Assembly: GCA_012656075.1 (NCBI GenBank)
Contig: JAAKBF010000162.1
Span: forward strand, 124,001-188,000
Length of the DNA stretch: 64,000 nucleotides
Direction: 5' to 3'
From: Phytophthora hibernalis
Lineage: Eukaryota > Oomycota > Peronosporomycetes > Peronosporales > Peronosporaceae
Numbering within the stretch: the first letter of the stretch is position 1; each line of letters opens with the position of its first letter. This document shows, one piece after another, positions 31,324 to 40,898 of this stretch. The notes beneath the pieces are model-generated. The model made no database searches. It saw only the letters and a list, made by a program, of their open reading frames with translations, and was not told the DNA's origin. The translations under genes and the position numbers were made by a program.

Positions 31324-32077
31324 TTACGGGCGGTTCATGGAGCGCTGCATTTCCATCCAGATGCGAGCTCCGAGTTTCTCGGGCTTGGGTACTGTAGGAT
31401 TGCTGCTGAGTTTGTGCTTCTCGGCTTCGTGAGCTGATTCCATACTGTCACGACTAGCAGCATCCCATTCCAGAAATCCCTTCACCACGTCAGGAACTTC
31501 CTCCGGGCGGGCTGGGATCGGTCCGTCATAGACCTCCGAAATCATTTTCTCGAATGACACACCGCCCTCTCCTTGCTGCTTGACCATTACGCGACACAAC
31601 CCCTCGGCAAACTGTTTGTCAGAACTAGGATCTTGGAACTGATGTAAGAAGTAGATCCAGGCACCGTCCCAGTACACCATCTGCGTCTTGACCTCGTACG
31701 CGTGAAACGGGGGAATGGCGTGACGGTAGCGAATGGCTTGAGAGGCCGCTAGAAACATCCGACGGTGCTTCAGTGCTTGCCACAAGACACCGTTCGACCT
31801 GTAGGAGCATAACACCAATTGAATAAGTTAATTGATAGTTGAGGGTATCTGTTGCACATCGACAACCCACGTACGCCGTGAAATGCCAGCGGGCGAGTTC
31901 CATGCTGAAGAGGTAGGACGAGTTGTTGAGGTGCAGGTTCACATCGCAGTCCAGGAATCCAGAGCGGGCTCTCCACACTGCTGGGTAGTGCAGTCCAGCT
32001 AGACCGGAGCAAGGATTTTTATGCAGTACGCCGTGCACAAGACCAGAACCAATATTCCACAACATACGCAGCACCAT
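31324..32077 (-). CDS. thioesterase-superfamily (THEM6/4HBT-like) protein, two exons
   Basis: Exon 1 is 32077-31875, exon 2 is 31798-31324; removal of the 76-nt intron gives one frame of 225 residues. Exon 1 holds FLDCDVNLHLNNSSYLFSME-LARWHF, the hotdog-fold motif of 4HBT-like proteins (D-x-D-x-N-x-H-x-N-N), which in enzymes forms the acyl-CoA site. Exon 2 continues with FLAASQAIRYRHAIPPF and KTQMVYWDGAWIYFLHQF, the following beta strands. The N-terminus is hydrophobic (MVLRMLWNIGSGLVHGVL), perhaps a membrane anchor as in THEM6. The ATG at 32077 is the first in frame before the domain. This is one of the few genes here with no frame break. The substrate cannot be told. Confidence 0.8.
31799..31874 (-). 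other. 76-nt spliceosomal intron of the thioesterase-like gene
   Basis: It starts GTACGTGGG and ends CTCCTACAG on the minus strand, with a branch-point-like ATTAACTT inside. Removing it joins ...RWHFTA to SNGVLWQ in phase, linking two halves of the domain that are otherwise in different frames. Confidence 0.8.
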
Positions 32078-32411
32078 CGTCGACCAGAGGAGACTTTTCA
32101 ATGGAGATCCACCCTGGCCCCACGTTAGAACGTGCGCTGATTGGCTGCTAACTTCAACCAAAGGTAGCCATATCCTAAGCAAGGAACCGCCTCTCTAACG
32201 AGGAGTACGGTCGAGTTAAGCGACGAAATGATTATAGCACACCATATTCAATATTCTAGGAAAAACGGCTGTAATGAAGCGTCTAAGTAAGGATCCAACA
32301 ACTCATCGTCTGCGTTTTTCTCCAGGTTCCTCTTATATTACTCATCGGGGTGCGCGTAGTTTGCCGCGAACCAGGCTAGGATTTCCTTATTTGACTGCGG
32401 ATAGAGTCCCT

Positions 32412-34535
32412 ATCCCATACTTGCTTCAGGGCGTATGCACTGTACAATCCGCCGAGCGCTGAATGCAAATACAGAAGTACCAAAATGTCCATTGGCGATT
32501 GGGTCTTCCATAGCTGGCACAATGTCAGCTAGACCCTCACAGCTGGAGATCAGCCACCGTACGACGCTCAAGTGGCCATTTGATGCCGCTTCTTTCAGCG
32601 CAATGCTGTTTGCCCTTCGCATTCGATCATCTCCGTCACTAAAATCGTGGAGAAACTCACCCTCTATAAGATCCCTAAGAAGTTCGGGATTATTTTCATG
32701 GAGCAACTTCACCTTTTCAAGATCCCCATTTGGTGATGCATGTTCCATGGCACTCGCTGTGTAGCCTTCCTGTCGGTTCTTACACATCCACTTCGCCATT
32801 GTTCTCGCCGGCTGGCTCCTGCATCAGCTGATAGTGAGGTTGCAGCCCACTACCAGCTACTGCAACTTCAAGCAGTACAAGGATGACAAGGTGTGTGTCG
32901 TGCGGCAACCGAGCGCGCCGGACCAATGGACTGGGGGTGACGAGCGATCGTTGTACAGGAGTACTGGCGTAAGTGGCATGTTGCACATCAGTACTTGCAC
33001 AGCAGGCTACTACAAGGTAGCCGCTACCGTGTACGAGGTTAGCCCCAGCTCACTCGAGCTCGTTTCCTTTTCTAAGCTTTCTCAATTTCATTCAGTTTGT
33101 CTTTTGCTAAGCGTTGAACACAACAGCCATCCTTAATTTGCGATTAGCTGCAGCACCTTCAATTGCAGCAGGCGTGCAACCTTCTTGGCGATGATCATTC
33201 CGCCTCTTCTTCACATCTGCCACCCCGCCACGGTTTCCGCCGCTGTTCTGTTGTTGTTTGTTATTCAAAGTAGAGAACACACTGCAGGAACTGAAGCAGA
33301 GAGATGGTCATACTTCGCCGCGACGTCGATGGCTGTAGCTCGAACAGGAGATTTTTGCATGTAGACTGTCTCAGTGATCGTCCAAATGTTTATCATCGTT
33401 GCCATCGACCTCATCGCTCAGATCATCCTCAAGTTCGTCAACGGAAAGATAGACATCAAAAAGAGCTTCAACCCTGGATCCCTCAAGTATTTCTCGCACA
33501 ACCAGCGGACAATTTTCAAATTGCCACCATCCGCTGCCAAGAAGACAGCTTCAGACAAAGCACGCGATTCGACCAGGCGGAAGTTGTCCAGCAACCACTG
33601 GACAATTGCTATATGTCCATAATCAGCAGCCGTTTTCAAGGCTCCCATCAGGTCGTCCATGCTCGCACTATGGTGGCTAGAACATGCCAGCCACTTCATG
33701 AATTCCAGATCACCATATCTCGCAGCAGGACGCCACGAAACCTCGGCGATATTTTGAAAAGGCATTATCCCGTGCTCAACTAGGTAGCGCACAAGAATGG
33801 TGCGATCTCTCCACTGTGTATCTAAAGTATCAGTAGTTTCACGTCTACCATGTTCCAGCGACTTGGCTTCGGTATCCCGACGTCTCGGATGAGTCGGTGG
33901 GTCCACCAACTTAAGATATTTCATAGTGAATCCACGAGACAGAACCCACTTAAGCTCCGTCAGATTGCACTGATCAAAGGCTTGTAACACCAACTGGGCG
34001 ACTTGTTTCTTGAAACTTTCTGGAACACGGCAACGTGGTAGCAGCCAGTGCACCACCTCCCACTGACGGTTTTTGCTGCATCGAGGTAGCTCCTGCCCCA
34101 CGCAATGTGTCGTCTTGGTCTCTCACTTTGCAATTGTTGCAATAGCCACAAAAGTCCGTTTCCAGCAGCATTTCGGACGATTGGTTCCGCTATCGGAAGG
34201 TTCGGAAAGTGCTGTAAGACCCACTGAATCAACACAAACTCCTTCTTCACTGCTAGAGTTAATGTCTTGGTGAACACCCAGCGGTTGTAGTGCGGTTCGG
34301 TCTGCAGAAGTCTCGCATTGCTCCATGTACCGGAATGATTGTCGCGCTGGCTGCGCATCCAGACCAGGTTTAAGAGCGCGACAGACTCCACGCGACTCAA
34401 CTGACAAGCGTCAGCTAGCGTCAAGTCGGCAATGAGGAGGTCCGAGAGGAGGAACGAGACGGTCTTGGGGAAGGACATTTGCAGCTTGTTGCGCAGCACG
34501 AAGCTGGCGACCGTGAGGTGGACGGACGTCCCCAT
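32412..34535 (-). CDS. ankyrin-repeat protein 2 (interrupted, with solo LTR)
   Basis: Starts at 34535 (MGTSVHLTVASFVLRNKLQ). The N-terminal domain (SFLLSDLLIADLTLADACQL, LLNLVWMRSQRD) matches the other family members. Next come degenerate ankyrin units (YLDAAK/NRQWEVVHWLLPRC, ALKTAADYGHIAIVQWLLDN) and an acidic run (VDELEDDLSDEVDGNDDKHL). A repeat RQEGCTPAAIEGAAANRKL at 33190-33131 continues, after a solo LTR, with AKWMCKNRQEGYTASAME at 32799. Frame changes at 34070-34074 (T5) and 33458-33462 (A5) are each repaired by one base. Without the LTR and these breaks the gene would encode one ankyrin protein. It is head-to-head with the next ankyrin gene. Confidence 0.7.
32800..33125. repeat. 326-bp solo LTR with GCCAT target duplication
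   Basis: The insert starts TGTTCTCGCC and ends GAACACAACA, giving TGTT/AACA inverted ends. It is flanked by a direct 5-bp repeat GCCAT (32795-32799 and 33126-33130). Removing the insert and one copy of GCCAT restores the ankyrin coding sequence across the junction (ANRKLR then MAKWMCKN). There is no internal retroelement coding region, so it is a solo LTR left by recombination. It does not match the LTRs at 12647 or 49465. Confidence 0.85.
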
Positions 34536-34796
34536 CCGTTAGGCTTGTCTTGACTTGGCGATTTTATTTGAAGAAGATATTCATGGTGGATCTAGTTTCA
34601 CGGTACTGCGTCCGTGTAACATTCACCCAGGAGGTCGCAACATTGAGTCAGCGCCAAATGCAATTCAAAACCTTCTCAATAACGGTGGGAAGGCCATCGA
34701 CGACTTGGTGTCCCTAAATAAATTCTGAAAATAGATTACATAACTTGAGTTTATACCGATTCAAAATATCCGCCACAGATCATTCCTTCAGTCGCG
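34536..34796. promoter_or_regulatory. divergent promoter region between two ankyrin genes
   Basis: The 261 bases lie between the ATG of the minus-strand ankyrin gene (34535) and the ATG of the plus-strand one (34797). Both promoters must lie here or overlap the 5' ends. I see no clear TATA box or oomycete initiator. The region includes gaaaatagattacataacttg near 34726. Confidence 0.4.
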
Positions 34797-35215
34797 ATGC
34801 ATCGAGTCCTCCGCGCCGTGGCACTCGTGCAGCGCCACCATCCGGCCGTCGACGCTCTCGCCCACGTAGGAGAGCTCATCACCAGCTTCCTGGGTCCACC
34901 CCTACCCTCTCGCTCTACGGCGCGTGCCAACTCCATTCGACGGATCTTCTGGATTGGATCTGGGATTCCAGCTAGGATTTTCTGGCAAATCCGCGATCCG
35001 GGTGGTCCCTGTGCCACTTTCTGTGCTCGGATAGTCACTACTACCAGTCGCAGTTCTCGAAATGCGTGGAATTGGCAGCAATTCAAGGCAATTTGCAGCT
35101 TCTGACGTGGTTATTCTCCCACTTTACGGACTGTTCAGTGCCCGACGTTGTCACTTTCCATGCAGCTGAGAAGGGCCAACAGCGGTTTTCAAGTGAGACT
35201 ATGCGTGTCGACCAG

Positions 35216-35437
35216 TGAGCGGTTAGCGCGAAAATTGCTGGAGGCAAGCGCGACCAGTTTTTGTTCTACATGTACTTACCGCAAGCGTTCTTGCGGCACG
35301 GAGCTCATCTGTATAATAATCAGTTCAACACGAACATCAGAATCGGCGTCAGATCCGAATTGGGCCAAACCGAGCGACTTCAATTTGTCGAGCCCGGTCT
35401 GATTCTGACGGAAAACGGTCTGCGAAGTACTTCGTAG
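35216..35437 (+). CDS. short unknown ORF in the insert
   Basis: A frame of about 73 codons ends at 35437 with the sequence KRDQFLFYMYLPQAFLRHGA, LYNNQFNTNIRIGVRSELG and VEPGLILTENGLRSTS. It has the composition of a real globular protein end but no initiating ATG before the folded part. I do not recognise the family. It may be the last exon of a gene brought in with the insert. Confidence 0.3.
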
Positions 35438-35708
35438 CAACTTCCATTCGAGGAGAAACCAACCAAGTGCGTGGTTCCATTCCAAAGGCGTGAAGTATAA
35501 TTTGTGCAACGCACGTGCTCATGTTCTGAGAAACGCTCCTCACTTTGCATTAGGCTAAATTCTTCAAAAGATCATTGATACTTCAAGTAGCTATGAATTG
35601 CTCAATTCGATTCGCATCAAATTCTTAATGTGAATGAACTCTACAGTAGCAGCCCCGATGTGTGCACTGCAACCGTGCTGAGCCCAGCACACTTTGTCGC
35701 CAGAAATT

Positions 35709-36103
35709 TTAATTTAACGCTGCCTTCGTAAGAACATAAATACGGTGGCTACTTCGTAGGAGACGCATGAAAAGCTCATCACGTTCACGTTCCAGAAGCC
35801 GTTTAGCAGTCTTCTGAACGCCATACTTTGGTAACTTTGGTACGCCACCGCCGTCTTTGCTTTCGATCTCGCCCTTCGAAAGCACCTCATCTTTCTCCGC
35901 CAACTGACTAGCGATCTTGGCACATTCCTCGTGAAAAACTTCTCAGCATCAGGTCTGCTTGTCGCTGCCATTGTCTCCAGCAGCAATCGGAACTCGGTAT
36001 TATAGGATTCAATTTCCAGCGCCGAGTTACAGTCGCTGCAACTGCTTGCATTTCGCTGCCAATATATAGAGCTGCAGTTCTTCAATTTGGCTGCGTAGCT
36101 CAA
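35709..36103 (-). CDS. coiled-coil protein (interrupted frame)
   Basis: Across two or three frames the minus strand reads LRSQIEELQLYILAAKCKQL, SALEIESYNTEFRLLLETMA, ECAKIASQLAEKDEVLSKGE, a Gly/Pro linker and AKRLLERERDELFMRLLRSS ending at KAALN. The heptad-like spacing of Leu and Ile suggests a coiled coil. The change of frame at 35934-35938 (A5 on the plus strand) is repaired by one more base. A second change near 36030 needs two added bases or one removed. No family recognised. Confidence 0.45.
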
Positions 36104-37868
36104 AACTGATCTACCAGCGTTGCAATTTCTGTTAAATCATGACTATAGTTATCATGGTTCCAACGAGTGGGGGCTGCTGGTGTCGATGTTCGCTCTCGCA
36201 ATAAAGTCGACTGGGGGTCCTCATCCCGCACTGCGGAAAATGCGCTTCGTAATGGCCACTCCGAAGCCGCCCGGTGGTTGTATCAACATGCACCAAAAGC
36301 GACTGGGACCTTAGGGAAGATGCGATCGAGGGGATTGTCAGCCAAGCTCTCAATGCGGGAGATATGGAGCTCGCTGCGTTGGTTGTGCCGGCAGGCAGAA
36401 ATGTACTGGACTATGCTTGGGACTGTGATGCTCCTGATGTAAGTGAGCGCCTGGTAGACGGTGGGTATTATACGCTAACGAATTTCAGTGCGTCCCTGAG
36501 CATTGCGAAATTAGTGAAAGCAGATCGTTTGGACCTCATTTCGGCGCATTTCGGCGCAACAGAATCTGCCTCGGAGTTTTGGAGAATGGATTGGCACCAG
36601 GCCCTTTCAGCAGCTTGCCGGACTGGAAATATGCGCATTCTGCGATGGCTGGTAGATCATCCGATGGGGCTTCAAATGGTCGACGAAATGGAGGCTGATG
36701 GGTTTTTTCAAGACCTGCTGTGTCGTGCAGCTGAAAACGGTCATGTGCAAGTGATGGAATACCTGTACGATGAAGGCATAATCGGCAAGCTCGGAGCTGC
36801 ATTGTTTTATGCGATTCGCAGCAATCAATTAAAAGCCGTGAAGTAGCTTGTCGAGAATTTCCCAGAGTCGGAGTCACTTCCCTCGTACAGTGTCGTGGAT
36901 GAAGTCGCAAAACTTGGTCACTTGGAAATTTTGCAACTTCTTCACAGTATGGATGAGTCGGAGGTACCTGGGTGGACATTCAATGCTCCGGATAACTTGG
37001 AGGCTCAGGACCGAATACTTGTGACGTGCGTCGACAGTAACTTAAAAGTTCAGAAAGGAACATTCAGCAACATTTCGAAGTCACTTCCTACCGCCCCTAT
37101 GGACCACGCTGCTGCTAACGGACACCTCAACATGGTGAAGTGGTTTCATGTTCATTGTCCCGAGGGCTGCAGTGCAGCTGCAATTAGCTCTGCTGCTGCT
37201 AATGCATATTTGGATGCCGTGGAATGGCTTGCCGCAACACGATCCGAAGAATGCACCACAAAGTCGATGAGTGGCGCAGCATTCAGAGGCAATGTGGATA
37301 TGCTAACATGGCTCCAAACCAACAAGACGACGGGCTGCACAACTGATGCGATGGATTTTGCCGCTGGGAATGGTCATTTGAATGCGTTGGAGTGGTTGCA
37401 TACAAATCGCCGCGAGGGTTGTACTGCCAAAGCCATCGAAAATGCAGTTGCCAATGGCCAATTAAAAGTTGCGAGATGGCTTCAACTACATTATCCTCAA
37501 TTCTCGCCATCGAAACTGAGAAAGAACTGTTTTCCAACCAACACATTCGACGTCCTTCTCTTTGCTCGCGCCCACTACGCATACGTTTTTACGCCGGAGT
37601 TTGTACAGGGCGTCCTACAGCACTGCCGACGTCGAAGTAACGACGAGATTGCTGCATGGCTGAGTGAAAACTACCCTGAAGAATGTGAGACAGGACACTA
37701 AAGCAAGAGTGAGAAGTGGACACCAGCAGTCACTAACATATGTAACACCTCTACCAACTATACGAAACGACGCGGTGAATATCTCTACAAACAGGTACCG
37801 ATGTATAGAAACATCGATATAAAGGAGATCAGAAATATTGGAAACCTCGCGTCAAAGCGGAAAAGGCG

Positions 37869-38645
37869 ATGTCGGTGGTGCTGCGGTTGATGGACTACGT
37901 CGAGACATTTCCGCCCGACGGAGACGTGGACGAGTTCCGGGGCCAGCTGAGCAGCTATAAGTACCACGATCTGCGCACGGCCTGCAGCGCTTCAACCTGC
38001 GGGGCGTCAGTGAGCACAGCAACAGGGACGACTTCATCTCGCTGCTCGTGGCCTACTGGATGGGCGAGGCCATTCCCACAACTGAGGAACCTGCCAAACC
38101 TGATATAATGGACGAAGTCACCGATGTCACTGACTTCGTGCAGCTTTTCCTCCCGAAAGTGATATCGACGAGGTGTACGCCCAACTGAACGGCTGCAAGG
38201 CCCGGACACTGCGTAAGGCCTGTGTACTGCTGGAGCTGCGACCGAAAAAGAACCATGCGAAACCCAACTTGGTGGGTCTTTTGCTGGACTACTGGAAGGA
38301 CAGTGTGGCCTGTATCCCTAAAAGGTGCCTACGGAGACTCCACGCACGAACAAGAAGACGACAGAGACAGAGGACAAAACAGTGAAAAGTCACTCGAAGA
38401 GACTTCTGGAAGAGGTGGAGAAGGAGGCGCCGCAGAAGAAGAAGAAGGTGGTGGAACACACTGGGGATCTCGTTGAAGAGGAGAAAAGTGACGCTTTGGC
38501 GGCGTCCTTGGAGAAGGCCAAGGTGGTCAAGGAGTGGGCGTCGGCGATCGAGATTCTGACCCGTGTGGATGGCAGTGCCGAGAGTATCGCGTCCATTCAA
38601 GCGCTGATTGGCGACGTGGTGGCCAGCGCCGTGAGTGAGCTGTAG
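37869..38645 (+). CDS. protein with two tandem SAP-like modules (interrupted frame)
   Basis: ATG at 37869. Two parallel modules follow each other: DGDVDEFRGQLSSYKYHDLR, LQRFNLRGVSEHSNRDDFIS, LLVAYWMGEA and ESDIDEVYAQLNGCKARTLR, LLELRPKKNHAKPNLVGLLL, DYWKDSVA. Each has the helix-extension-helix look of SAP-like DNA-binding modules. Then come a Lys-rich nuclear-localisation-like region (KEAPQKKKKVV) and a helical C-terminus (SIASIQALIGDVVASAV), stop at 38645. Three frame changes are needed (near 37980, 38160 and at A4 38320-38323); at least two are cured by one added base. About 258 residues when joined. Probably a nuclear DNA- or RNA-binding protein; its target is unknown. Confidence 0.55.
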
Positions 38646-40303
38646 GGCAGAGAAGACGGATTTGGCTGATCGACTTTTTCAGTTGGAGATTTTAAGTTTC
38701 CGAGTAGGTTCTCACGAACAAACTCACGGTTTGCATTGATGATATTCTGCTTTGTTGTGCTATTATGTCGATGGTTCGATGGATTAAGCTTGCAAGTCCA
38801 ACAAGTTCAAATATGGATGCACGCTGTCCTGGTACCCTCCTTGTGGCGCTGAATTGAGCCGGGTGGTTGCGCTCAAACCAGGGCAAATATTCTGCGTAGT
38901 TCTATTTCGCGTCACTGAATAAAGGAAGGCGTCGAAAAAGCTACTGCGAGATCCATTGCTGACTCAGATCGATAACTACTTAGCGTTTCCTCTTCATACT
39001 TCGTCAGAGGGCTGAGTATACCTTAAACTCTGTGGGGCTTCATCGACGGAGTTTAATATGGGACCACTCGGCAAACTTCTTGTAAATCTGGTTATATCCT
39101 TCACCCGTTTTAACTTAACTTCGCCGCTGTCTTTTCGGCTTTCTTTGTGGCAAGTGTTGTTTTGAGAGCATCAATTTTCAGATTCTTCCAGACGCCAAAG
39201 TTGACCGCTCGGTCTTCCTCCTCGATTTTCCTGGTAGTGCTAACGGTCACGTTAGGACGGACAGCCCAACAGGGAAAATGAAAAAATGGGGTCCACATAA
39301 AAGTAGGTACCACGCCAGTACAAATCTCTAGTGAAACTATCTCATATTTTTAGCGTTTTGCATAAATATCACAGGTTTTCAAATTGCTGCAGGTTTTTGT
39401 ACGGAAGAATATTTAATTTCATAGGGAACGTCCCTAGCATCTGCTTTGCTGACTGCAGTACAGTAAAGTCAAATTGCTGCATCGCGGCGGTGTGAGGCAT
39501 GAAAGGTAGGGACAAATCTAGTGCTAACGGTCACGTAAAGGTAAATTGAGGGAATTATTTAAGTTTAGTAAAAGTAAGGTATTTGTACAAAGCCGCGACT
39601 TCGCACACTACCGGCATCCTCCGTTCTTTTCTGACAGTGATGTTTGGCTACAAACATTACCAGGACAGAGTCTCCTTGCCCCGTTTTGAGACATTTAGTA
39701 ACAGAAAACGGACAGCCCACAACATCAGACGGGATTTCTCATGTAAAGGGGGAGATGTTCCTACATGTACGTGTATGGAGACAGTAGAAAAATGTTATCG
39801 AGAATACTGTACAGGTACATATTTTCACGAGGACAGCGTGAAGAACGAGAAAACGAATGATAATTCGTAGTTGTGTAGATTTTGATATGGCAATGATTGT
39901 ACCCACTCAGGAAAGCGTTGAATCGGTTGCCCCTCGGGGTCGAAGGCAGTCCTTCAGTCAATCAACATCAACCCGTGTAAGATTATTCTACCGGTAATTG
40001 ACAGCAACCGGGTCAAACAATTTACTTACGAGTATTGCATTTGCGTTGAGTTTCGTATTCTGTACGTCTTGTTTACATCGGCTCTTCTGGAATGCTGGGT
40101 GCGTACGGTTTTGCCTTTGATTCCTTGATCAGTGTACTACGTAGTGTTTCATGTTCGCCGGTTAATTAATATTTAAAATCTATAACGAAGAGAGACGTTG
40201 GGGTAATGTGCAATGTTATCTCAATTTACATAAATATCTAACATACCTTCGAGTCATGTACGACTGTAAGTAGGCCTCTAGATATCGAGCAACCGGCGTT
40301 CAA
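38646..40303. other. gene-poor stretch
   Basis: No recognisable gene. An open frame at 39583-39870 (95 codons, Cys-rich middle CKGGDVPTCTCMETVEKC) has no family I know. An 18-base direct repeat occurs at 39235-39252 and 39519-39536. At 39453-39464 stands tgcagtacagta, the tip of the foldback element at 26956. Confidence 0.4.
39235..39536. repeat. 18-bp direct repeat 284 bp apart
   Basis: tagtgctaacggtcacgt occurs at 39235-39252 and again at 39519-39536. The sequence between is AT-rich and non-coding. It may mark the ends of a small insertion, but no inverted ends are visible. Confidence 0.4.
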
Positions 40304-40771
40304 GTGCTGACACGACTGTTGGTTGCTGTAGCGGCTTCACAATCATGGTGTCAGGTTTCTGCTTTGGCAACGAAGATGCCGGTAGTGCTGGCAGTCCTTC
40401 AGGTTCTGTGTGATCACCCCTACATTGGTTTTGGCGTTGGTCGACATGGGTATTCTCGTGGACTTCCTGCGACTCTGCATTCGCGTTGGCGAGCTCCGTC
40501 TACATTACTTAGTCTGTGGTGGGTCGCTCCAGCAGAAACTGTCTCCGACAACACTCAGTGTTATGACGCTTTTCCTCCGCGGGCTTGTCGCGCAGGTCTT
40601 CCTGCTCTGACACGTACATGTAAGTTCGACACCACCTTTCTGGACGTGGTAAAGAGCAAGAGGGGTGGGGAGGTCGATTCGAAAGTGAAGGATCCTTGCC
40701 AACGATTCGTTGGACACCACACTATGGTGTGTGGTCCACATGTTACCATCTGGGATAAAAACAGGATTTGA
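40304..40771 (+). CDS. uncertain 155-codon ORF
   Basis: An open frame with Cys- and Arg-rich sequence (CQVSALATKMPVVLAVLQVL, ACRAGLPALTRTCKFD). No known family. It lies between a gene-poor region and the pogo transposase and may be chance or part of the pogo element. Confidence 0.2.
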   Translation: MLTRLLVAVAASQSWCQVSALATKMPVVLAVLQVLCDHPYIGFGVGRHGYSRGLPATLHSRWRAPSTLLSLWWVAPAETVSDNTQCYDAFPPRACRAGLPALTRTCKFDTTFLDVVKSKRGGEVDSKVKDPCQRFVGHHTMVCGPHVTIWDKNRI

Positions 40772-40898
40772 CACCGATTTTAGTCGCCGCTGCCCTTTCT
40801 AAGACGGGGCAAGCAGCCACTCTCACATTAACAGTGGGTGGATAGAAAAGATGATGTCTGCCGCGCATCGAAAAACAAGAGAAAGTGCATTGATTAAT

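Larger units (their letters stand above)
35201..36116. other. 0.9-kb insert inside ankyrin gene 3
   Basis: The insert separates two halves of one ankyrin N-terminal domain. A shared CAGCG stands near both junctions (about 35191-35195 and 36112-36116). It carries a minus-strand coiled-coil ORF and a plus-strand open frame (35216-35437) but no recognisable transposase or LTR. Its origin is unknown. Confidence 0.55.
34797..37701 (+). pseudogene. ankyrin-repeat protein 3, split by an insert and nonsense codons
   Basis: The left part (34797 to about 35200) has the family N-terminus: ALAHVGELITSFLG, TLSLYGACQLHSTDLLDWIW and HYYQSQFSKCVELAAIQGNL, VVTFHAAEKGQQ. The next family block, LQFLLNHDYSYHGSNEW, appears only at 36117. 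The frame then runs through ALRNGHSEAARWLYQHAP, IVSQALNAGDMELAALV and many units (MDHAAANGHLNMVKWFHVHC, MDFAAGNGHLNALEWLHTNR) to a stop at 37701. In-frame TAG codons stand at 34973 and 36844; the latter replaces the conserved Trp of a V-K-W-L unit. Frame changes near 34892 and 36300 need one base each. Most likely a pseudogene. Confidence 0.75.

Noticed and set aside
32834..33136. 100-codon plus-strand frame
   Set aside because: It lies almost wholly inside the solo LTR, which is non-coding.
29056..37701. Secreted effector genes (RxLR or Crinkler)
   Set aside because: No signal peptide, RxLR-EER or LFLAK motif is visible at the starts of the ankyrin or other genes.
363..39606. 14-base match ccgcgacttcgcac at 363 and 39593
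   Set aside because: One match of this length in 64 kb with no further similarity around it is not enough to call a repeat family.
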